DNA from: Prosapia bicincta
Taxonomy: Eukaryota > Arthropoda > Insecta > Hemiptera > Cercopidae
Direction: 5' to 3'
Assembly: GCA_036971475.1 (NCBI GenBank)
Contig: JBAIZL010000005.1
Coordinates: 239,905,323-239,969,322 of the forward strand
DNA length: 64,000 bases
The notes below the pieces were generated by a model. The model ran no database searches. It worked only from the letters and a program-made list of their open reading frames with translations, and was not told the origin of the DNA. Positions 52,939-64,000 of this stretch are shown one piece after another (positions within the stretch are counted from its first letter, which is position 1; each line of letters begins with the position of its first letter). The position numbers were made by a program, and so were the translations under genes.

Positions 52939-54600
52939 ATGTTTACGTGGTATTGCCCAAAAGTGACTTGGCACTTAGCAAGTTTAAAACATTGGCATCG
53001 TTCTATCGCAAACTATTCATCTTTTGATTTTATGCTACAATGAAGTATTTTATACTGCCAAACCTGAAATAGTCTTTAGGAAAATTTTGAAATTTCCTCC
53101 AAGTATTTTCAATCTTGGACGGTTTTTTTTACTTTAAGTAGCTTAAATATGAGATTTGTAATATAAGTGACACTTTGTTATGAAATGATGCTCATTCCCC
53201 GCTAGGATAGATTTTATTTGCCAATGCATGATTTCTAAAATGTTAACTATTACGTCAAATGCATAAACTACAAAATAACATGAGAGTATTGGGAATAGAT
53301 GTTGCAACAAAATACACTTGTCTCAAATAATAGTGAAAGTGAATTGCTATCTAAACTAGATCAGTGTAATTTAATGTTAAACATAAAAGGAACGTAGTTG
53401 GACGGGTGTAATTACAAGTAATTATATTTAACAACATGTAATTGGTTACGAGAACTGGTACAGGGTAAAGGGAATTACGTAGACCTAAATTATGATAAAT
53501 ATGCCTTCGTATCTTAGAAAAACAATGTATAACACCAAACCAGTAATGAGGAACTTCCATTTATTAAACACAATACTTAATTTAATAATGAAACACACTT
53601 TTTAATTTCTTTCAATAGGTTATAATGCTAGGGTAAATAAAAATATGCCAATATGATTATTTCAATTCATTATATTTATATAGGTTTTATGCATTTTGGT
53701 TTAGGCCAACATTGCCAAATTCGACTTATATACAAAAATTGTAATTTTTATTTTAACTATTGTTTTCAAGTTTCAAAAAGATCATGTGTTAATAGAACTG
53801 AACGAACAACTTTGGCCTATTATAAAAACAAATAATTATGTAAACAAAATAACATGACGTATTTGGGGGTCATTACTTGAATCCTCACGTTCCAGGATTA
53901 ATTTGATTTTCTGCTACTAAGACGCATAGATCTAAGGATGAGCAATCACTTTAATTTTGTGTATAGAATTTCCTCGTCGTCTTTCGTAAATAAATCACGA
54001 ATTTCTTGAGCTTACTTTTCACTTAAAAAACCGATGACAGCCCCCATTTTTGCCCTATCCGACACTATGTTTCGGGAACTGAGTTGCACTTAAACAACGC
54101 CCGTATTGCAACGGTCTGATATACCGTGGCAAATAGGAAATAAATAATTTCCTGTTTTTAAGTAATAAAGTTGTTTTTTAAATTAATCAAGTTTGGAGTT
54201 ATACAAGTAATAAAGAGTGAAAAATTAAATAAAACCTTAAATAGAATAATTAAGCTAAATTAAAAAGTATTAAAGAATAAATTTGTAATAACTAGCTAAA
54301 TTTGACCATCGGGAGTGAGGCGAAAATTTTCTAAGTGCTTAAAAAAGCTATCTTAAGAACCAAACCACTTAGAACTTTCATCGACATTTTAAAAGAACCA
54401 GAATAAGCCAGAATAAACATTAGTGAAAACAAAATTTGAAAAACTTAAAAAACAAAAAAGTTACAGCAGTTTTAATAAAATAGACATTTTTCAGTGTTCC
54501 AAAAATGATAATCAAACTCTGCAAGCTAAAACAGATTCGTTGCCCGACTTGCCTGTACAAGGAATAAATCCAAAGATAGCAAGTATTGCAGGCGGGGTGA
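52937..54600. other. AT-rich non-coding stretch
   Basis: No gene recognised. A slightly GC-richer segment near 54,030-54,125 may be an old element but has no identifiable ends or domain. A short frame near 54,423-54,605 lacks an ATG start, has low-complexity Lys-rich composition and matches nothing I know. I do not call it a gene. Confidence 0.5.
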
Positions 54601-54632
54601 GGTAGGTTAACTTCAACGCTATATATACTAGG

Positions 54633-54652
54633 TCTCTAAGACCTTAGAGACA
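54633..54652. other. perfect 8-bp hairpin
   Basis: GTCTCTAA-GACC-TTAGAGAC is a perfect inverted repeat with a 4-base loop. It is followed closely by AATAAA-containing sequence (about 54,658) and then by a GC-rich block. It does not match the histone mRNA stem-loop. Role unknown. Confidence 0.7.
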
Positions 54653-54679
54653 GTCTGAAATAAAATTTTAATACGAGGT

Positions 54680-54905
54680 GCCGCGGAACGCTATGCTGGA
54701 CCGCGAGTAGGACCGCCATCAGGCCAGATGGACCAAACCTCAACGCTTCCGACATCTAGGACTCCCAAAGGATGAAGGCTCCAGACTCAGCCTCCAGGAC
54801 GCGGGAATAGAGGAAAACCACCACCGACGAACCAGGGATGGCGACTTCCGATGTCCAAGGACCAGGGAATCCAGACGAGGGACTCTAGGACCGGCAGGAA
54901 CATCT
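54680..54905. other. GC-rich island in AT-rich DNA
   Basis: About 225 bp rich in GGACC, CCAGGAC and CTAGGAC words (for example GTGCCGCGGAACGC and ACCAGGGATGGCGAC), sharply different from the AT-rich DNA on both sides. Each frame I read is broken or carries no known motif. It could be a fragment of an inserted element or an old exon. I cannot assign it. Confidence 0.45.
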
Positions 54906-56590
54906 TTGGCAAGTCATTTTCTCTATTCGATACCAATTACGTCAAATTTAGTCAGTTAATTTTATTAAATTCAAACAAATATTCAAGCTTAAACAATGAC
55001 TTCACTCTTTATAAAATTTTAATAAATTTTATGCTTAATAAAATGAATTTATGTGATCAGAATATTTCAAATGGTAAATACTAAACTTACAAAGGGTTTC
55101 TGGCCATAAGCCATTTATTTTCAAGGAAATAAGAATTTTTAGAATATTATAAATTTAAAAATTAAGTGTCATAAATACGAATTTACCAATTCAATATAGA
55201 AGATAAATTTTTATTATGTGTAATTTGGAAAATAATTTTATGTTTATGTAAATGTAATTGATATAAATGGAAATTATAAGATTTTAAAGGATGAAAAACA
55301 ACAAGTTATTTAGTGAATTGTTTTGTTAATATAATTGTGTTGTATTTGAAAGTATAAATTTTCCTTTTTATTTAAATAAATAAAATTAAATATGTTATAA
55401 AAATCAACAGTATTTGCATTTCATCCTGTGTCGAATAATCAATAAAAACTGTTTAGCTTTTTCCAACTAATATGAAAATGATTATTAAATCAGTAAACAA
55501 GCTTAATTAAATTTCATTAAATGATAATAGTTAAAACCTAATGTTTTTAAAGAGTTTCTCTCAGCTAACTTCATGAGCTAGCCTAAAGATTAGTTGGTTA
55601 TTTGTATAAAAGTCCAGAGATTTATCTACTGGCAGATTGTGTTTAAAAGGACACAGGTGCCTTTTAAAATAGGTAATTTAAATACGATCATATTTTGCAC
55701 GTTCCCTTGCTGTCTCTGCAGATCATCATCAGGTGGTAAGACTCTGTGAATATTTTGTGTATTATTTTAAATGTGTTTCTTTCCAGCTGACTATTGAAGT
55801 AATATGTGTGACTATATCTAGACCATACATAATTGATAAACCAATTTTGGGGAGTTTATACTTATTTTAAATAGTAGTCAGCGGGAATAGGCTTGTTTTG
55901 GGCCTGGCCCTTCGAGCGGGAAATTTACACGTAACTCAGGGTTTTTAGCACGCTTTAACAAGCGGGGTGATTGGCAGATGTTTGGTTTGTTTATAAATAA
56001 GTTTTTTAAACAACAAATTTTGGTATTCTGCGAGTAGGGATATCAACAAACAAACAAAAGGAGGGAAGGGACGTTGCAGTATGTGTAGCACTTTAGCCTT
56101 GTAAAAAGTAGTTAGAGATTTTTACGATTTGAATATAACTCGCTGTACCCCTATATTACACTCACGCACTATCACTTTGAGATGGCCACTTGTTGGGGAT
56201 AGGTAGGAAATTTTTAAAATTAAATACACAAGAGTTTACTAAAGAATTAACCTTATTTAACCATTTATTGTTAGACTAGACACGGACACATAAATCATTT
56301 CTATTTATGCCTAGATTCTTTTATGTCGAAAGTTCAGGCCCTTGCTGAAAAAAGTGTTGGTTTAAAAAAGCAATACAAGCAAGAAATCTAATTTATAAAT
56401 TTGGTTTTCTCATTCGACCGAAATATTCAATAGGATTAGGTGTTAATATTTGAATATATTTTTAAATTTCAAAAGTTTCAGTAGATTATAATCTGTAATA
56501 ACCTGTAACACACATATTGCTGATTATTAATTATGAAAGTTGGAAATTTTTGTGAATGAACAGTTTATAAATATTTTGTATCATTTTGAA
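54906..56590. other. AT-rich non-coding stretch
   Basis: No coding region recognised. A TATAAAAG word near 55,604 and a GC-richer segment near 55,880-55,970 are present, but neither is tied to a gene. Confidence 0.5.
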
Positions 56591-56596
56591 ATGATT

Positions 56597-56712
56597 TAGG
56601 CGTCCACAAAATGTTTATAGCCATAAAAAAATTGAATCAGACGTTCAAGAAATGTTTATATCAATACGTCACGCAAAGGAAATGAGCCAGGCTTTCAAGA
56701 AATGTTTATATC
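56597..56712 (+). repeat. three-copy short tandem repeat
   Basis: Three degenerate units share the core CAAGAAATGTTTATA (CACAAAATGTTTATAG in the first). AAATGTTTATA starts at 56,608, 56,650 and 56,700, giving spacings of 42 and 50 bp. Units 2 and 3 are the most alike. Confidence 0.65.
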
Positions 56713-57181
56713 AATGAGGTATTTTTTCTTTCTCTACTCTAATGTTGTTGTTATCCTGACAAACCTCATGCTCGCTGTTATGTTTTGTTTGAATGCCGGT
56801 ATCAGTTATGTCTAGATAACAGAAGGTCAATGGACCATAAATATCTTTACTTATTTACGCTGTAAGTTTTGAGTCAACAAATATCCCTGCACAAATGTCT
56901 AGTCTGTTGCGTGAAATCCGGATCGAGCTGTCCCCACATTGATATGATTATGAGGGGCTTTACTGCATTAGGGGTCATTAGAAGTCCTATTTTTTTTAAA
57001 TGCTCATTAACGTTCTCCGTGTAATCCGAGTTTTCGGTAATCCTAGGGGGTCTCGGTCCCATTCACCTCAAATTATCGAGACTGTTGAAAAATATCGGGA
57101 AGTAGTGGGTTTTTTTCAAGTGATAACAAAATTAGTAATTTGTAAACACCTCAAGATGTACAACACAAAACTTGCAAATTT
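56713..57181. other. non-coding stretch, possible old element piece
   Basis: A 62-codon minus-strand frame at 56,874-57,062 has mixed composition but no domain I recognise. The segment 56,870-57,060 is GC-richer than its flanks and could come from an old dispersed repeat. No firm call. Confidence 0.35.
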
Positions 57182-58299
<1,118 letters not shown>

Positions 58300-59300
58300 G
58301 GTATTAATCACACAGGTTTTAATGGCCCTACATTAAACCTACCTGTCTTAATTAGATCTGTTCTTTTATAAAAATATTTTTACTTGGATTGTAAATGGAA
58401 GCCACACACTTATAACGAACTTATAAAGACGTCTGCTAATTACAGAAAAGGCCCCGTATCAGTTAGTAAAGATAGACGTTTCAGCCAAATGTACATGGCA
58501 CTACATTAAAACTACGTATAAAAACTCTATTTCTCCTTTTATACCAACACTTTTACTTTAGGTGTAACTGGAAGCCACATACTTATGACCCAGGTAGAAA
58601 GACGTCTTCTAATCACAGAAAAGGTCCTCTATCAGATTAGTAATAATAGACGTTTCAGCCTAAGATGTTTTAATGATACTACAATAAATCTACCTGTCTT
58701 AATTAGATTAGTCCTATTATTACATAACGTTTACTTAGGGTTTGATTGGAAGCCACATACTTATGACCCAGGTAGAAAGACGTCTTCTAATCACAGAAAA
58801 GGTCCCCTATCAGATTAGTCCAAAATTTTTTATTGACCCTACATTAAACCTAAATAACCTAATTTTATTTGTCTTTTTAAACTATTCCTCTTATTTTGCG
58901 TGTACTTTGAATACACATCTTTGCGACCGATATAAAAACAATACTGATAAGAGAGAAGCTTCACTATTAGATAGCAATAATAGACGGTTTAATCACACAA
59001 ATTTTATTGCTTCTACTTTAAACCATCAATGATAATTAATACCTGCCCTTTTCCACTATCCTTTTTGCTTGGGTTGTAATTGGAAATACATCTGTATGGC
59101 CCAAATAGAAAGAATTTTCGCTAATGAAAGTGATAATCTCTTTTCAGATTTGTAACGGTGGAGGTTTTATTGACAGAAGTTTAATGTCTCTTCATCAACC
59201 TCAACCTCATGACAGTTCTGTCTATTTTCTTTTATCTTTGTTTCTACTCGGGGTGTAACTAGTGGACGAGACGTCATGTTCCTCATAGTAAGACGTTTAT
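58300..59300 (+). repeat. degenerate tandem repeat of about 173 bp
   Basis: Anchor GGAAGCCACATACTTATGA and its decayed forms occur at 58,397, 58,570, 58,748, 58,908 (TGAATACAC), 59,082 (GGAAATACA) and 59,264 (GGACGAGAC). Spacings are 173, 178, 160, 174 and 182 bp. Each unit also holds an AAAGACGTCTTCTAAT-like block, a CAGAAAAGGTCC-like block, AATAATAGACGTTTCAGCC and a CTACATTAAACCTACCTGTC segment. Units 2 and 3 are nearly identical for about 70 bp after the anchor, while units 4-6 are strongly diverged. Open frames through it repeat themselves and shift frame between units, so a coding repeat is unlikely. Confidence 0.85.
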
Positions 59301-61233
<1,933 letters not shown>

Positions 61234-61244
61234 AATAAATAATT
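61234..61244. repeat. candidate target-site duplication, left
   Basis: AATAAATAATT here matches 62,096-62,106 and the pair exactly brackets the RNase H element. The sequence is AT-rich, so chance cannot be excluded. Confidence 0.45.
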
Positions 61245-62095
61245 AAATTAGTGCTATTAGTGATCCCCACATCCTGAAGACCGCTGCTTTGGAAACGATT
61301 GCGGATCTATACAGTAAAGAAAACTGGATTCATGTATACACCGATGGGTCAGCGGTAAAGTATGCCTCTGATGCTGGCTTTTACAGCGACCACTTTGAGG
61401 GCTGCAGTCCAGTTGGAATTAATGCCAACAACTTCGATGGTGAGATTGCGGCTATAGTACAAGCTGCCGAAAAACTTTGTTCGATCTCCGGAAAGTCGGC
61501 AAGAGTTGTGTTCTTCGTAGATTCACAGGCTGCTATAAATGCACTAACTAGTAATACCTCCACAGACTGTGTGCAAACAATGAATGGACGAAAGGCCCTG
61601 GCAGGTATGATTGCAGAAGTGTGGTAAATTGTGCTGCAATGGCTCCCTAGCCATGTCGGCGCAAACCAGCTATCGAAGATAGGTAACACCTTGCCACAGC
61701 CTGACAATCCGATATCTCTATTCATAGGATGAAGCCTGATTGAATCTACAATCAATGGAAAAACAAGGGAAACCCAAAATGAAATGAGCGCTGAAAAGAT
61801 ATGGAGAGCCCTGGAGCACACAGTGCTAATACCATACAGCCTACCTAGAGTGGAAGCTGTTGCCAGATTCAGAATGCTTACGGGCCATGACTATCTGCAA
61901 GCCCACCTATATAAAATAGGATTAGCAGCCTCAGATATTTGCCCTCTGCAACTGTCAAAAGATGGACGCCCCTATCTTCGGAATTGCACATCATTGCAAG
62001 AATTAGAAGACTGAAGCCAGCATTGTATGTAGTGGGAGGCCAGGAGGGGAATGGGAGAAATGCCAAGATCTGGCATTGGATAAAGTAAAGTAATT
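61245..62095 (+). mobile_element. 5'-truncated LINE with RNase H domain
   Basis: About 0.85 kb, holding only the C-terminal end of a non-LTR retrotransposon polyprotein (RNase H domain and tail) and a very short 3' end with TAAAGTAAAGTAA. The 11-bp direct repeats AATAAATAATT border it. Missing endonuclease and reverse transcriptase regions fit the 5' truncation usual for target-primed reverse transcription. It is a different element from the minus-strand copy at 62,348. Confidence 0.75.
61247..62083 (+). pseudogene. LINE RNase H domain, inactivated
   Basis: RNase H removes RNA from the RNA:DNA hybrid during retrotransposition; some LINE families carry it after the reverse transcriptase. Visible in one frame: VYTDGSA (catalytic Asp at 61,343-61,345), FDGEIAAI (catalytic Glu at 61,442-61,444) and FFVDSQAAI (catalytic Asp at 61,520-61,522), then LQWLPSHVG. 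The stretch expected next, with Asn-Glu-x-Ala-Asp and the last catalytic Asp, is missing: the text jumps to NQLSKIGNTL, so a small in-frame deletion probably removed it. After that come VARFRMLTGHDYLQAHLYKI and a Cys-Pro-Leu tail normal for this family. Stops interrupt the frame at 61,625-61,627 (TAA), 61,730-61,732 (TGA) and 62,012-62,014. A shift of frame then gives EMPRSGIG before TAA at 62,081-62,083. Plainly non-functional. Confidence 0.85.
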
Positions 62096-62106
62096 AATAA
62101 ATAATT
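62096..62106. repeat. candidate target-site duplication, right
   Basis: AATAAATAATT, partner of 61,234-61,244. Confidence 0.45.
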
Positions 62107-62333
62107 TGTTTTTGATTAAAATAAAAAATTACTTTCAGAAATATATCTAAAAAATTAATGATTTTGTTGAAAAACAAAATAATATTTAGGTAACTCAAAA
62201 TGTATTGGGATATTTAGTCCAAGTGGTAACGCATAGCAATTTTAGTGCATGGGTGGAAATTATTACTACAGTGAATAGTATTTTGCACGAAGGTACTGCT
62301 GCCACCTTTCAGCTCATAAAATATATTATGATT
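62107..62333. other. AT-rich spacer between two LINE copies
   Basis: About 230 bp with no recognised feature. Confidence 0.5.
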
Positions 62334-62347
62334 TATAAATAATAAAT
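62334..62347. repeat. candidate target-site duplication, left
   Basis: TATAAATAATAAAT, identical to 63,354-63,367, lies immediately outside the (ACT)n tail of the minus-strand LINE. Confidence 0.6.
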
Positions 62348-63353
62348 ACTACTACTACTACGTAGCACTACAGTCCGGGGTGGGCCTTGGCTTCCTTAAC
62401 AATGTCACTCCTTAGCCTTCTGTTTCCATGCTGTAATTCCGAGTACCCTTAAATCTTCCTCAAGGTCCTGTAGCCATCGTTTTCTTGGTCGGCCAACTCT
62501 TCTTTTGCCAATCATAGATAGTGCCATGTAAAAGTTTGTTCGTCATTCTATTGGTGGGCATTCTTATGATGTGACACAACCATTATAGACGTCGCGTTTT
62601 AATAGAATGGACCACATTTGCATCTTTGTATAAGGAATACAACTCGTCATTAGAGCGAAGCTTCCACACATTCGTTTGTACATCGTGGACCGGACCATAA
62701 ATTTTTCTCAAAAGCTTACGCGCAAACAATGTCAACAGATTTTTCATCGCGGCAGTTAAAGCCCGCGTCTCCGCTCCATACGTTAGGACTGGCAGAATTA
62801 AGGTTTTATAGAGTCGTACCTTAGTGGTTTGATACAATAGCCTACTTTTAAAAAGCTTTATATTTGGGAAGTATGCTCTATTAGCTGCCATTATTCTTTT
62901 TTGGATTTCATTTATTGTTTTATTTTCATCATTCACTTCCGAGCCCAAATATGTGAAACTTTTTACTTTTTCAAAGGAATATCCATCGATATCTATAGTC
63001 AGTCGTACTGCTACGCCCTCTGCTTGTACTCACATATTTAGTTTTTCCCTCATTTATGCTGAGACCTATCTTTATGCTTTCATTATTGATTATATTAAAA
63101 GTCTCTTTGAACGATGGAATACTCCTGGCAACCAAGCATATATCATCAGCATATGCACATATTTGACTGTATTGATGCATGATATTCCCTGAAACGTTAA
63201 ACCTCCTCAAGACGCCATGTAAGGTCAAATTGAAGAGGGTAGCAGACAGGACATCGCCTCGTCTCACGCCAGTCAGAATAGGGAATTCGGGACTCATACT
63301 GCCGACTATGACAACTTTGCCGTCACTATCACACATAATGTTTATATTTATTA
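62348..63353 (-). mobile_element. 5'-truncated LINE, reverse transcriptase half
   Basis: About 1.0 kb of a non-LTR retrotransposon in minus orientation. Its 3' end is (TAG)n, seen as ACTACTACTACTAC at 62,348-62,361, only a few bases after the final stop, so the 3' untranslated region is almost absent. Identical 14-bp direct repeats TATAAATAATAAAT flank it. The 5' end breaks inside the reverse transcriptase domain, as expected for incomplete reverse transcription. The short simple-repeat tail and tiny 3' UTR recall the RTE and I groups; the clade cannot be fixed from this fragment. Confidence 0.82.
62368..63336 (-). pseudogene. LINE reverse transcriptase C-terminal half, broken
   Basis: The encoded enzyme would copy element RNA into DNA at the target site. 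In order on the minus strand: ILTGVRRGDVLSATLFN (RT block before the catalytic site), AYADDI (catalytic YADD at 63,142-63,153), LSINEGKTKYV; then, in a second frame, VKSFTYLGSEVND, AANRAYFPN, TKVRLYKTLILPVLTYGAET (thumb/connection region) and LLRKIYGPV; then GKRRVGRPRKRWLQDLEEDL and, after a further shift, IVKEAKAHPGL before TAG at 62,368-62,370. Damage: a frameshift near 62,990-63,000, a TAA stop at 62,583-62,585 where Arg-Trp is expected, a frameshift near 62,530 and another near 62,405. The catalytic Asp pair is intact, but the gene is dead. Confidence 0.88.
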
Positions 63354-63367
63354 TATAAATAATAAAT
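63354..63367. repeat. candidate target-site duplication, right
   Basis: TATAAATAATAAAT, partner of 62,334-62,347. Confidence 0.6.
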
Positions 63368-63503
63368 TTAGATTCAGATAAATTGGTTAATAGATATATT
63401 AGCAACATAAGGTGTATTACCCTATAGTAATTTTGTTAATTTAATTACAAAGTGAACAGGTCACAAAAAGAGACGAACTTTTTAAACATTTTTTAAAATT
63501 CAC

Positions 63504-63509
63504 TTTATT
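63504..63509 (-). terminator. poly(A) signal of the GH1 gene
   Basis: TTTATT on the plus strand is AATAAA on the minus strand, about 47-52 bases after the GH1 stop codon. It is the first canonical signal downstream. It predicts a short 3' UTR with cleavage near 63,480-63,490. Confidence 0.6.
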
Positions 63510-63555
63510 TAAACTTGAAGTTTAACATCTAATACAAATATTTGAATGCATATCT

Positions 63556-63685
63556 CTAGGATGGTGTCCAGTTATACGGTAGTTCTCTAGATTTTAGCAT
63601 ATTTTTGAAATAAGCAGCCGACCATTTTGGTGTTCTTTTTAATTCACTGCTTCCGAAATCAACTTGTATTACACCATATTTGGAC
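63556..63685 (-). CDS. GH1 family glycosidase, last exon (partial)
   Basis: Terminal exon of a glycoside hydrolase family 1 protein (beta-glucosidase, beta-galactosidase or myrosinase-like). These enzymes split beta-glycosides with a retaining two-glutamate mechanism inside a TIM barrel, and in insects are mostly secreted or gut enzymes. The exon gives 42 residues after a split codon: SKYGVIQVDF, then LKRTPKWSAAYFKNMLKSRE and LPYNWTPS before TAG (63,558-63,556). The pattern [KR][YF]G[LV]-x-x-VDF followed by [KR]RTPK-x-SA-x-[FY] is the characteristic GH1 C-terminal end. Catalytic glutamates and substrate pocket lie in upstream exons outside the window, so substrate cannot be inferred. The acceptor is TTTTTTCAG|G with one base of a split codon, in keeping with the usual Arg before this motif. 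No defect is visible, so the gene may be active. Confidence 0.85.
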
Positions 63686-63700
63686 CTGAAAAAAGGAACT
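63686..63700 (-). promoter_or_regulatory. 3' splice site of the GH1 last intron
   Basis: The minus strand reads CCTTTTTTCAG before the exon, a short pyrimidine tract plus AG. It sets the exon start at 63,685 in the phase needed for the GH1 reading frame. Confidence 0.75.
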
Positions 63701-64000
63701 TTTAGATTTACATTTCTCTATACATAATAAATAAGTAGACATTTTTGTAGAAACTCTATTTTGTTATTTTAAATTTACACGTATTAGGCCCATACAAATC
63801 AAGAGCACAGTGGTACAATATATTATAATGAAGATGTTGGAAACAACCCCAATATCACAACAGAAATAAAAAATAACAAATAATACAAGTTATTCACGAT
63901 TAAACCCTTATATACATTTCGATAACTATGACAGTAGATTGTACCCCCCTTGAGCACAACTACCCCTAACTCGGCCTGTACGTAACCTAGGACTATAGGG
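63701..64000 (-). other. GH1 intron, partial
   Basis: No GH1 exon (expected to end near the Trp-Ser-x-x-Asp-Asn-Phe-Glu-Trp motif) is seen up to the window edge, so the last intron is at least about 310 bp. The region is AT-rich with a short C-rich patch near 63,940-63,990. Confidence 0.55.

Noticed and set aside
52514..53043. Val-Cys and Thr-His repeat proteins
   Set aside because: Direct translation of (GT)n and (AC)n microsatellites. The same applies at 57,000-57,381 and 59,620-59,994.
54423..54605. Small protein gene
   Set aside because: No ATG start, a stop just upstream, Lys-rich low-complexity start and no known domain.
55604..55611. TATAAAAG as a promoter
   Set aside because: No gene follows on the plus strand. 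Such words are expected by chance in AT-rich DNA.
58585..59032. Repeated-domain protein in the 173-bp repeat
   Set aside because: Unit spacings (173, 178, 160, 174, 182) mostly break frame, and stops occur in the other units.
61381..61821. Minus-strand frame of 146 codons
   Set aside because: Antisense shadow of the RNase H pseudogene.
62953..63192. Plus-strand frame of 79 codons
   Set aside because: Antisense shadow of the reverse transcriptase pseudogene.

Overview
This window reads as a satellite-rich piece of an animal nuclear genome, most likely an arthropod and probably an insect. The evidence is: no dense coding, an AT-rich background, long (TA)n(GT)n microsatellites, decayed non-LTR retrotransposons of types common in insect genomes, and, at the right edge, the spliced terminal exon of a glycoside hydrolase family 1 (GH1) gene. 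The species cannot be fixed from the sequence.

Layout. Bases 1 to about 41,108 are one head-to-tail satellite (called SatA here) with a 117-bp monomer, about 350 copies, open at the left edge. Its inner 30 kb is a mosaic of near-identical multi-monomer blocks. I could place exact or near-exact tandem duplications of 4, 5, 8, 12/13 and 15 monomers. Its right 10 kb is visibly more diverged. At about 41,109-41,138 it switches directly to a second satellite (SatB, 128-bp monomer, about 74 copies, to about 50,640), which contains a tandem duplication of a 32-monomer (about 4.1 kb) block. SatB stops abruptly in mid-monomer against single-copy AT-rich DNA. This layout resembles a pericentromeric or other heterochromatic block and its flank.

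From 50.6 to 64 kb the DNA is mainly non-coding. It holds a possible decayed signal-peptide exon (51.07-51.12 kb, minus), a 41-bp minisatellite (51.77-52.15 kb), a tRNA-like A/B-box remnant, three compound TA/GT microsatellite loci, a short GC-rich island beside a perfect hairpin (54.6-54.9 kb), an old degenerate tandem repeat of about 173 bp (58.3-59.3 kb), and two 5'-truncated, inactivated LINE copies. One LINE copy keeps an RNase H domain (plus strand, 61.2-62.1 kb) and the other a reverse transcriptase C-terminal half (minus strand, 62.3-63.4 kb); each has a candidate target-site duplication. The only apparently intact coding sequence is the last GH1 exon at 63,556-63,685 on the minus strand, with a splice acceptor and a downstream poly(A) signal.

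No operon or pathway can be described. The main content is satellite architecture: what the arrays show about unequal exchange, boundaries and conserved dyad motifs. Many apparent open frames here (poly Val-Cys, poly Thr-His, the repeated Ser-Tyr-Pro-Asn frame) are by-products of simple repeats and are not annotated as genes.
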